Assembly (NCBI GenBank): GCA_947573485.1
Contig: CANPGB010000001.1
Span: 151,430 to 215,429, forward strand
DNA from: an uncultured Porphyromonadaceae bacterium
Lineage (GTDB): Bacteria; Bacteroidota; Bacteroidia; Bacteroidales; Muribaculaceae
Reading direction: 5' to 3'
DNA: 64,000 nucleotides
Shown in pieces: positions 35,601 to 42,277 of the stretch. Made by a program: the position numbers and the translations under genes. Each line of letters opens with the position of its first letter. Position 1 is the first letter of the stretch. The notes under the pieces are model-generated. The model was not told where the DNA came from. It searched no databases and saw only the letters and a program-made list of their open reading frames with translations.

Positions 35601-36073
35601 TCTTCGGCCAGGATCTTTCTAACCCCGAGAGCATGCCCGTGGTATATAACGGACAGAACCGCGTGAACCGAATCACCTACAAGGTTGGAGAGGAACATCA
35701 CGCAACCGTTTACTGCAACGCCCAGCTCATCCTCCCCGAGGTAACACCCGAAAACTGCCACTGGGAAGACGCCGACGGCAATGTATACGACGGTAATTCG
35801 GTACTCAACAACGACCTCGAGCTCTTTGCCAAAGTGCCAACCTCGGCCTCGCTAAGTTCTGCTGCCGAGGGCATAAGCATCACCGCCCGCCAAGGCACGA
35901 TAACCGTTATCTCCGACACTGCGGTAGGCGAGCTCCGCATCCTCGCCGTAGACGGCCGCACAGTGCTCGCCCGCAGCTCCGAAGCAAACACCCTCACCCT
36001 GAGCACCGACGGCCTCCCCTCAGGCGTCTATATCGCTCTCTGCGGCGGTAAAACCCTCAAATTCGTGCGCTGA
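32612..36073 (+). CDS. Large secreted SGNH-like (DUF4886) protein with GLUG repeats and T9SS-type tail
   Basis: Secreted multidomain protein of 1153 aa with a signal peptide (cleavage after about QAMA). Residues about 28-270 form a DUF4886 domain with an SGNH-like layout: ILVVGNSFSFD near the start (nucleophile Ser in GNSF) and DGYHMDLSHGRY near 230 (Asp-x-x-His). Two related beta domains follow (about 305-475 and 490-680); both contain an LDMP segment, then an (I/F)SGL-P motif (ISGLYPGQSYDLTIF and FSGLDPDKEYDFCMY). Next is a GLUG-like beta-helix (about 710-970; IGYGVYFNGSIVGGGHRIYNL, VGGVLGFM, VGGVLGCT, VGGINGYS). The last 65 residues end in GLPSGVYIALCGGKTLKFVR, a type A T9SS sorting signal in form. 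It probably acts on surface glycan esters or host mucin acetyl groups; that is inference. Confidence 0.85.
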   Translation: MKTRLTGLLLLLATVFAAMAPQAMAETRRILVVGNSFSFDATLQEFLPVVESAGDDIVLGFPYKGGTTLAQHWGYISGNQQIYNYYKISGGKMTSTGGSSRCFDESIIGSEPWDAVVIQTDHNYSGTYDHYFPYLDNIIEYIRERLTNKDAQFYLYMTWAYQEGSSKLIELINKGLYKDQADMYAKITECAPWAADKAGIGRENVIPGGTAVQNGRSSYLGDTYNRDGYHMDLSHGRYTLALTWYEKLFGKSAANITYHPSSMTDFCAATCRAAASAAIANPWQVTSLEEEFGINPDAVFRPLDRPVLINFGIATGASAKSEFAWNNFTSHVYGATESDICNSKGYATDLRFAIKGAFEGVSVTGSTKSETALDMPVNASRSAFYGTGSAMVQISGLYPGQSYDLTIFASADDNSTSLYTAAGVNEGSASLNADANTDRTAEIKGIVADENGRMNLTIAAEDQNDRFYLGALMITPRLSIPSKQAVKINFTTDDAAVEGWNSVSSYAAGTAIDALTDAAGTATGISMTVTAPFAGATDAGVTATTTDLDMPAAVSSTGFWVNGVGKDGILVREAEIVFSGLDPDKEYDFCMYGSITGATETHEAEYSTFGASDNFIGLDANDNTSATATLPAVRPDADGRIRFTVTPGATSVDTYKIGYINAMSIMVPGETEVVPFEPTSEGPWDGMSMIAPARDASGAYTIYTGAELAWVANQTNAGKELGTIKICADIDLGNKSWTPIGYGVYFNGSIVGGGHRIYNLLIDKSDLDSSKKFAALVGMTNNSESKISDLYISGRIVVPAKVTVKSIAGSFIGKANALNSISNCHSDVTIDIEGTPGYVGGVLGFMKTAIVKSCSYSGTININNAITNGVGGVLGCTNSALEGVEAEFHGCYFTGTIRNHNSKAKPAYVGGINGYSSVTKGSETITDNYVAGTIDSDGKYKDIIVGRVNTPSFFSDNNFYFGDYGSLTANGGEQADAARFHSGEIAYLLNGDQMEFLFGQDLSNPESMPVVYNGQNRVNRITYKVGEEHHATVYCNAQLILPEVTPENCHWEDADGNVYDGNSVLNNDLELFAKVPTSASLSSAAEGISITARQGTITVISDTAVGELRILAVDGRTVLARSSEANTLTLSTDGLPSGVYIALCGGKTLKFVR

Positions 36074-36101
36074 CACTTACCGTTCACCATAATAAATTCA
36101 G

Positions 36102-36140
36102 CCCCCGCGCCCACTGCCCAAAAGGCAGCACGCGCGGGGG
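36102..36140 (+). terminator. Terminator after the large secreted-protein gene
   Basis: Arms CCCCCGCGC (36102-36110) and GCGCGGGGG (36132-36140), extended by an inner CTGCC/GGCAG pair with loop CAAAA, followed by TGCTCTTTATT. It lies between two convergent genes and may act in both directions. Confidence 0.8.
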
Positions 36141-36180
36141 TGCTCTTTATTAAATAAAGGTCTAAAGCCCTATATTTTCT

Positions 36181-36585
36181 TTACTTCGGCAGCACATCGC
36201 CGACGAGTATCAGAGAGATGTTCTCGGCCTTGTTGGCGCCGTTCTTCAACCGCAGGCGCACTTCTTTCTTTTGTTCGCCATGCTGCCCTGCAGGGTTGAA
36301 CACCACCTTGATTTCGGCTGTTTCGCCGGGCTTGGTGGGGCGGCGCGGATAGTCGGGAGTCGTGCAGCCGCACGAAGGCACCGCCTGTATTATCGACACC
36401 GACTCGTTGCCCGTGACTTTCATGCGGAACACATGGTTCACAGCGGGGTCGTTGGCACGGATTGTGCCGAAATCATAAATCAGAGTATCTATCTGCACGC
36501 CCACTTTATCGCCGGGCACGCGACGGGCGTCGGCCGATATGACGCCGACGAGGGTTACCAATATAAGGAGAAGAAACTTACGCAT
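36181..36585 (-). CDS. DUF1573 domain protein
   Basis: Small exported protein of 134 aa with a signal peptide (MRKFLLLILVTLVGVISADA). The rest is a single Ig-like/ASH-type DUF1573 domain: YDFGTIRANDPAVNHVFRMKVTGNESVSIIQAVPSCGCTTPDYPRRPTKPGE, where the SCGCT motif is diagnostic. Function is unknown; the domain is very common in Bacteroidetes periplasmic proteins. It starts 2 bp after meaB and is probably co-transcribed from the meaB side. Confidence 0.88.
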   Translation of the reverse strand: MRKFLLLILVTLVGVISADARRVPGDKVGVQIDTLIYDFGTIRANDPAVNHVFRMKVTGNESVSIIQAVPSCGCTTPDYPRRPTKPGETAEIKVVFNPAGQHGEQKKEVRLRLKNGANKAENISLILVGDVLPK

Positions 36586-36587
36586 TT

Positions 36588-37682
36588 TCAGAGATTTTTC
36601 ATTTTGAAATACTTGTCGAGCACCTGCGCGGCAGCCGCAAAACTCGAGCGGCGGTTAGCCAGCACATCGGCCTCGCAATCGGTGAGCATGGCCTGGATGT
36701 CGGGGTTGTCGTAGAAATTCTTGCGCAGCTGCTCGTCGATAGTCTCGTACATCCACCAGCGGGCCTGCTGCTGGCGTTTGGCCTCGAAGTAGCCGTTCTC
36801 CTTCACAAAAGCGAAGTAGCGGTCTATCATATCCCACACCTCGGGTATGCCAAGCTCGTAGTAGCCCGAGTAGGTGAGGACCTCGGGGCGCCAACCCGAT
36901 GCCGTGGGCGGAAAGAGGTGGAGCGCCGAGCGGTACTGTGCCTGGGCGAGAGTGGCAGGCCCCACGTTGTCGCCGTCGGCCTTGTTTATTACAATGCCGT
37001 CGGCCATTTCCATAATGCCGCGCTTTATGCCCTGGAGCTCATCGCCGGCACCGGCAATCTGTATGAGGAGGAAGAAATCGACCATGGAGTGCACGGCGGT
37101 CTCGCTCTGACCCACGCCTACGGTCTCCACAAATATATTATTATATCCGGCAGCCTCGCACAGCACTATGGTCTCGCGGGTCTTGCGGGCAACGCCACCC
37201 AATGAGCCTGCCGAGGGAGAAGGGCGTATGAAAGCCGAGGGGTGCTGCGAGAGCTTCTCCATGCGCGTCTTATCGCCGAGAATCGACCCCTTGGTACGCT
37301 CGCTCGAAGGGTCGATGGCGAGGACGGCAAGCTTTCCGCCGTCGCGGAGCACGTGCAGGCCGAAGACGTCGATACTCGTGCTCTTGCCGGCGCCGGGCAC
37401 GCCCGTGATGCCTATGCGGCGCGACTTGCCGGAGTAGGGCAGACACTTCTCTATAACCTCCTGCGCCAGTGCGTAATGGTCGGGGGCGAGGCTCTCAACC
37501 AGCGTCACGGCGCGACTGAGGATAGTGACGTCGCCTTTGAGAATACCCTCCACAAGCTCGCTGACCGAGGGGAGGGGTTTGCGACGGCGCCGCTGCATAT
37601 AGGGATTGACAACGGGTGGCTGTGCCACGCCGCCGTTTACGGTAAGACCAATGTATTGTGCGTCGTTTTCGGGGTGTTCCAT
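36588..37682 (-). CDS. meaB: Methylmalonyl-CoA mutase-associated GTPase MeaB (ArgK)
   Basis: G3E-family GTPase, 364 aa, which protects and reloads B12-dependent methylmalonyl-CoA mutase. Motifs: Walker A GITGVPGAGKSTSIDVFG (about residues 93-110), VLAIDPSSERTKGSILGDKTRM, FVETVGVGQSE (Walker B/switch region) and NKADGDN (base specificity, about 233-239). The N-terminal 30 residues precede the helical region PSVSELVEGILKGD. The C-terminal dimerisation region is intact. The mutase genes mutA/mutB are not in the window. It ends 2 bp before the DUF1573 gene and starts 18 bp after the helicase stop, so all three minus-strand genes may form one unit. Confidence 0.93.
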   Translation of the reverse strand: MEHPENDAQYIGLTVNGGVAQPPVVNPYMQRRRRKPLPSVSELVEGILKGDVTILSRAVTLVESLAPDHYALAQEVIEKCLPYSGKSRRIGITGVPGAGKSTSIDVFGLHVLRDGGKLAVLAIDPSSERTKGSILGDKTRMEKLSQHPSAFIRPSPSAGSLGGVARKTRETIVLCEAAGYNNIFVETVGVGQSETAVHSMVDFFLLIQIAGAGDELQGIKRGIMEMADGIVINKADGDNVGPATLAQAQYRSALHLFPPTASGWRPEVLTYSGYYELGIPEVWDMIDRYFAFVKENGYFEAKRQQQARWWMYETIDEQLRKNFYDNPDIQAMLTDCEADVLANRRSSFAAAAQVLDKYFKMKNL

Positions 37683-37700
37683 AGTATTATAAGAACTGAT

Positions 37701-40055
37701 TTATCGGCTTAAGAGTTTGGATATTGCATTAAAAAATCCGGCCACGGCCTCGCGGCTCTCCACAGGAATCACGACAGAGGCCTGCCCCGTGGCTGGGTCC
37801 GTTTTGACAAGAGTGTCGACAAGGCGCCCGGTGGCCTCGGGGTCGGCCAGGGTACCCGCAAGCGACGAGAAGAACGAGACTCCGGCCTTGACGAGCTCTT
37901 CGGGACGGGTAGCCGCAGGCACATTGCCGGGCGTATCACCCTCGGGGCTGTCGCCCTCGGGCTCGGGATAATCGGTGATGTCGGGCTCCACGGGCAAGGG
38001 AGTAGAGGGGGGTAGGGTGCTCGCCAGTATATCAACTATCTTGGTGAGCTTGCTGTCGTCGAGCGTTATCTCATCGTCGCCCCCGTCGAGAATCCCTGCA
38101 AAGAGGTCGCTCTTGAACGCGAGGGTGTCGAGCATCCGCTCCTCTATAGTCGAGGCCGACACCATATTTATAACCTGAATGTTGCGCTGCTGCCCTATGC
38201 GGTAGATACGCGCTATGCGCTGCTCAAGCACGGCAGGGTTCCATGGCAGGTCGAGGTTTATAATCAGGGAGGCAGCCTGAAGGTTGAGACCGGTGCTTCC
38301 GGCGTCGGTAGATATAAACACGCGCTTGGCAGGGTCGTTCACAAAATTATCGGCCACGCTGCGGCGCCTGGCTGCCGACAGCCCTCCGTGGAAATACTCA
38401 TAACCTATGCCCTCGCGGTCGAGCTCTTCGGCCAGGATGCGCGTCATACGTTCCCATTGGCTGAAGATTACGGCTTTGCCGTCGCCGGCCTCCATTAGGT
38501 CTTTCACAAGCTGCACAGCCTCGGCAACCTTTGTGCCGAAGCGCGTCTTCTGGTCTACTATAAAGGTGCTGTCGCACACCATGCGCATGCGCGAGAGCAG
38601 CAGAAGCAGGCGCTTGCGCTCCTTTTCGGAGAGAAAGCGGTAGGTCTGCCATTTATGGGCGAGGTGTGCAACGGCGCTCTGGCACTCATCGTGAATCTCA
38701 CGTTGCTCGGGCGTCATGGGCACGTACAGCACCTTGTCGGTGCGCTGCGGCAGCTGAACCTCCACATCGGAGCGGCGGCGGCGTATCATGCACCCGCGCA
38801 GGTTGCGGCTCACATCGCCAAGGCGGCGGTAGCCCGTAACCTTGCCCGTAGGCGAGCTCACCACATGGCGGTCGACAAACTCATGGTAGGGGCCGAGGGC
38901 ATATTGGTCAACGAACTGCATCACCGAGTAAAGCTCGTCGAGGCGGTTCTCCAGCGGAGTGCCCGAGAGCACAACGGCATAGTCCGACTCCACGCGGCGA
39001 GCAGCCCGCGCAATCTGCGTGTGCCAGTTCTTGAGGCGCTGCACCTCGTCCATTATCACCATGTCGAAGCGCAGGTTACCCATAGTCTTTATATCGTTTG
39101 CCAGCGTGTGGTACGATACTATCTTATAGAAATTCGGCGCCGAATAGAGCTCTCTGCGCCGCGTGTGTACACCCTCTATAACAAGGGCGTCGGCACCGGT
39201 AAAGCGCTCTATCTCTTTCTTCCACTGATATTTGAGCGAGGTAGGGCAGATGACCAGTACCGAGGCCGCCATGCTCCTGCTCTTGAGGAGCTCGGCAGCC
39301 CCTATCGCCTGCACGGTCTTGCCAAGGCCCATTTCATCGGCCACAAGCACCTTACCCATTTCGAAGGCAAAGCGTATGCCCTCTTTCTGATAGGGGTAAA
39401 GGCGGGTGTTGAGCAGGGCGTCGAGGTCGCTGTCGGAGATATCGGCGAGCAAATCCTTGCGGCGGCGGCGGTCGCGGGCCTCAAGTATATAGTTGAGGGC
39501 ATCGGGCATGCAGTGGAACTGCGGGTCTATCTTCCGCGCCGTATCTATAAACGAAGGCAGGTCGGGCACCATGCCGGGAGTGGCTACGAAATCGTCGTCG
39601 AAATACTTCAGCGCCGCTACCGTCATGGCATCGGCAGCCCGGGTGCCCGGATAGAGCCGCAGCCGTCGGCCGCCGGTGTACGACATATAGAGCATGGCAC
39701 GCGACGGAAGGCCGCCTGCCACGGCTTTACCATTTGCCTCAAGCCACGCGGCAACAGCCTCTATGTGCTTGCAGGTGCCGAGTGACGATGTGCGGAAGTC
39801 CATGCAGTCGCAATTGTTCCACTCATTGCCGGCACCGTGATAAGCCACACGGTAGGCGCGGCGCGACTCACGGCTCGACACCGTATATTGCCCTGGTGCC
39901 CAGCGGTCTGAAATCTCGGCCACGGTAAAACCTCCGCGGGCCGCTGCCTGACGCCGCAGCGCACACTGCCACTCTGCCAGACTCATGCCCACAGGGCGTA
40001 CGTCGGCACTGACATCGGCAACACGCGCACTTGCTTTTCTGCTCTTTGCTTTCAT
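37701..40055 (-). CDS. SWIM zinc-finger SNF2-family helicase
   Basis: SNF2-type ATP-dependent DNA translocase, 784 aa. The N-terminal SWIM zinc finger is C82-x-C84-x10-C95-x-H97 within NCDCMDFRTSSLGTCKH. The helicase core starts near residue 215: LYPYQKEGIRFAFEMGKVLVADEMGLGKTVQAIGAAELL (motifs Q/I), MDEVQRLKNW (motif II, a DEVQ box rather than DEAH), SGTPLENR (motif III), then FSQWERMTRILAEEL, STDAGSTGLNLQAAS and EQRIARIYRIGQ (motifs IV-VI). The C-terminal region is Pro/Glu/Asp-rich (about 690-730) followed by a helical tail. Such proteins are bacterial relatives of chromatin remodellers; the target is unknown. It is the first gene of the helicase-meaB-DUF1573 run. Confidence 0.9.
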   Translation of the reverse strand: MKAKSRKASARVADVSADVRPVGMSLAEWQCALRRQAAARGGFTVAEISDRWAPGQYTVSSRESRRAYRVAYHGAGNEWNNCDCMDFRTSSLGTCKHIEAVAAWLEANGKAVAGGLPSRAMLYMSYTGGRRLRLYPGTRAADAMTVAALKYFDDDFVATPGMVPDLPSFIDTARKIDPQFHCMPDALNYILEARDRRRRKDLLADISDSDLDALLNTRLYPYQKEGIRFAFEMGKVLVADEMGLGKTVQAIGAAELLKSRSMAASVLVICPTSLKYQWKKEIERFTGADALVIEGVHTRRRELYSAPNFYKIVSYHTLANDIKTMGNLRFDMVIMDEVQRLKNWHTQIARAARRVESDYAVVLSGTPLENRLDELYSVMQFVDQYALGPYHEFVDRHVVSSPTGKVTGYRRLGDVSRNLRGCMIRRRRSDVEVQLPQRTDKVLYVPMTPEQREIHDECQSAVAHLAHKWQTYRFLSEKERKRLLLLLSRMRMVCDSTFIVDQKTRFGTKVAEAVQLVKDLMEAGDGKAVIFSQWERMTRILAEELDREGIGYEYFHGGLSAARRRSVADNFVNDPAKRVFISTDAGSTGLNLQAASLIINLDLPWNPAVLEQRIARIYRIGQQRNIQVINMVSASTIEERMLDTLAFKSDLFAGILDGGDDEITLDDSKLTKIVDILASTLPPSTPLPVEPDITDYPEPEGDSPEGDTPGNVPAATRPEELVKAGVSFFSSLAGTLADPEATGRLVDTLVKTDPATGQASVVIPVESREAVAGFFNAISKLLSR

Positions 40056-40449
40056 ACCGCAAAATTAAGCAAAAGTTATTTAAGTTGTGTAAGACCCGGG
40101 CGCCTTTGCCCCAACTTTAAGCCTACACGCTTGTTATATAGACAAAAGCACAACTCGCAGGGTGCGGTGGATTGTAATCCCCCTCGGCAGGAAACAGCGG
40201 ATGAAAGCACCGCGACGCACCCCGGAAACCTCCACGGACGCGCTCAGGCGCGTCCTCGCGTATAAAGCCCGAAGTAAACGCCACCATAACCGTGACCCCT
40301 TTTAATTTTTATTAATAAAGAAATTTTTCCTTATTTAGTGCGCGAGCCAAAAAATTTGCGTACCTTTGCACCCGGTACACAAGGCGTGCGCGCCACACTA
40401 CCCGAGTAAAAAAGAACAAACATACAAACACCATATTTTTTCAAGCAAA
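40056..40449. other. 394-bp intergenic region with GC-rich hairpins
   Basis: Between the divergent helicase and pckA genes I find no coding frame. It holds a perfect 8-bp GC stem (GGACGCGC/GCGCGTCC, 40236-40255, loop TCAG). About 40160-40225 also contains two mutually exclusive pairings: GGGTGCG with CGCACCC, or GCGGTG with CACCGC. An AT-rich stretch (40298-40360) leads to the pckA promoter. The structured part lies upstream of that promoter, so it is not in the pckA leader; it could be an independent small RNA or protein-binding DNA. Confidence 0.4.
40361..40368 (+). promoter_or_regulatory. -7 box for pckA
   Basis: TACCTTTG matches TAnnTTTG exactly. It shows that frames starting at 40366 (a TTG inside this box) are not the gene start; the transcript should begin about 40375, giving a 75-base leader. 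Confidence 0.65.
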
Positions 40450-42093
40450 ATGAGCAAGATTGAAGAAATCAAGAAAGCCCGTATTGCCGAAGTCAAAGCC
40501 GACCTCGCAAAATACGGCATCAAAGGCACTACCGAAGTCCTCTACAACCCCTCGTACGAAGAGCTTTTCAAGCTCGAGACCCTTCCTACCCTCGAAGGTT
40601 ACGAGAAAGGCGTTGCTACCGAACTCGGTGCCGTTAACGTTATGACCGGCGTTTACACCGGCCGTTCGCCCAAAGACAAATTCATCGTTCTCGACGAAAA
40701 GTCGAAAGACACCATCTGGTGGACTACTCCCGAATACACCAACGACAACAAGCCCGCTTCTGAAGAAGCTTGGAAAGCCGTGAAGACTCTCGCCGTTGAC
40801 GAGCTCAGCGACAAGACCCTCTACGTTGTCGACGGTTTCTGCGGTGCCAACAAAGACACCCGCATGGCTGTGCGCTTCATCATGGAAGTGGCATGGCAGG
40901 CTCACTTCGTGACCAACATGTTCATCCGCCCCACCGCTGAAGAACTCGAAAACTTCAAGCCCGACTTCATCGTTTACAACGCTTCCAAGGCCAAACTCAC
41001 CAACTACAAGGAACTCGGCCTCAACAGCGAGACTGCCGTTGTATTCAACATCTCTACCCGTGAGCAGGTTATCATCAACACCTGGTACGGCGGCGAAATG
41101 AAGAAAGGTATGTTCTCGATGATGAACTACTACCTCCCCCTCAAGGGCATCGCCTCTATGCACTGCTCGGCCAACACCGACATGAACGGCGAGAACACCG
41201 CTATCTTCTTCGGCCTCTCGGGCACAGGTAAGACCACCCTCTCAACCGACCCCAAACGTCTCCTCATCGGCGACGACGAACACGGCTGGGACGACAACGG
41301 CGTGTTCAACTTCGAAGGCGGCTGCTATGCCAAGGTTATCAACCTCGACAAAGACAGCGAGCCCGACATCTACAACGCTATCCGTCGCGACGCTCTCCTC
41401 GAAAACGTTACTGTTGACGCTGAAGGCAAAATCAACTTCGCCGACAAGAGCGTGACCGAGAACACCCGCGTAAGCTACCCCATCGACCACATCGAGAAGA
41501 TCGTTAAGCCTATCTCGCACGGTCCTGCTGCCAAGAACGTTATCTTCCTCTCGGCAGACGCTTTCGGCGTGCTTCCTCCCGTTTCGATCCTCACCCCCGA
41601 GCAGACCAAGTACTACTTCCTGAGCGGCTTCACCGCCAAGCTCGCCGGTACAGAACGCGGCATCACCGAGCCCACCCCCACCTTCTCGGCTTGCTTCGGC
41701 CAGGCATTCCTCGAACTCCACCCCACAAAGTACGCCGAAGAACTCGTTAAGCGCATGCAGCAGTCGGGTGCCAAGGCATACCTCGTGAACACCGGCTGGA
41801 ACGGTACCGGCAAACGTATCTCTATCAAAGATACACGCGGTATCATCGACGCTATCCTCGACGGCGCTATCCTCAAGGCTCCCACCAAGAAGCTCCCCAT
41901 CTTCGACTTCGAGATTCCTACCGAGCTTCCCGGTGTTGATCCCAAGATCCTCGACCCCCGCGACACCTACGCTAACCCCGAAGAGTGGACAAAGAAGGCC
42001 GAAGACCTCGCTGCCCGTTTCATCAAGAACTTCAAGAAATACGAGAACAACGAAGCCGGCAAGGCTCTCGTTGCCGCAGGTCCCCAGCTCTAA
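40450..42093 (+). CDS. pckA: Phosphoenolpyruvate carboxykinase (ATP)
   Basis: ATP-dependent PEPCK, 547 aa. In Bacteroidales it usually runs toward oxaloacetate, fixing CO2 for the fumarate/succinate branch. Motifs: RSPKDKFIV, the PEPCK signature [34 protein letters not shown] (substrate Lys/metal His region plus the P-loop GLSGTGKT, about residues 259-266) and [24 protein letters not shown] (second metal-binding Asp). The start at ATG 40450 ([11 protein letters not shown]) is set by the promoter. Codon use is visibly different from neighbours, with many GTT, GCT, CGT and AAG codons, as expected for a very highly expressed gene. A strong terminator follows. Confidence 0.97.
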   Translation: MSKIEEIKKARIAEVKADLAKYGIKGTTEVLYNPSYEELFKLETLPTLEGYEKGVATELGAVNVMTGVYTGRSPKDKFIVLDEKSKDTIWWTTPEYTNDNKPASEEAWKAVKTLAVDELSDKTLYVVDGFCGANKDTRMAVRFIMEVAWQAHFVTNMFIRPTAEELENFKPDFIVYNASKAKLTNYKELGLNSETAVVFNISTREQVIINTWYGGEMKKGMFSMMNYYLPLKGIASMHCSANTDMNGENTAIFFGLSGTGKTTLSTDPKRLLIGDDEHGWDDNGVFNFEGGCYAKVINLDKDSEPDIYNAIRRDALLENVTVDAEGKINFADKSVTENTRVSYPIDHIEKIVKPISHGPAAKNVIFLSADAFGVLPPVSILTPEQTKYYFLSGFTAKLAGTERGITEPTPTFSACFGQAFLELHPTKYAEELVKRMQQSGAKAYLVNTGWNGTGKRISIKDTRGIIDAILDGAILKAPTKKLPIFDFEIPTELPGVDPKILDPRDTYANPEEWTKKAEDLAARFIKNFKKYENNEAGKALVAAGPQL

Positions 42094-42115
42094 GCTCAGA
42101 CCCGCTCTCAATACA

Positions 42116-42150
42116 AACAGCCACACCCTCAGGGGCGTGGCTGTTTTTTT
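42116..42150 (+). terminator. Terminator of pckA
   Basis: Stem AACAGCCAC/GTGGCTGTT (42116-42124 with 42136-42144), extended by CCC/GGG around TCAG, then a run of T to 42150. A textbook intrinsic terminator 22 bp after the stop codon. Confidence 0.9.
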
Positions 42151-42222
42151 ATTTATATCATGTCACGTCGACCCTCTTCGCCCGACTAAAGCCTCACTAT
42201 TGCGCTCTCACCCTCAAAAAAT

Positions 42223-42254
42223 TTTGGCATTGCGCTCTCTAATTCGTAACTTTG
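42223..42254 (+). promoter_or_regulatory. pheT promoter
   Basis: TTTG (42223-42226), 20-bp spacer, TAACTTTG (42247-42254): a full match to the Bacteroidetes sigma-ABfr promoter, 23 bp before the pheT ATG. The -33 side reads TTTTGGCATTGCG, which is repeated exactly at the cdd promoter. Confidence 0.8.
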
Positions 42255-42277
42255 CACATTGAAACAAACTAAGAGCG

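Noticed and set aside
40366..40449. 28-codon N-terminal extension of pckA
   Set aside because: It starts inside the TACCTTTG promoter box and has no counterpart in PEPCK.
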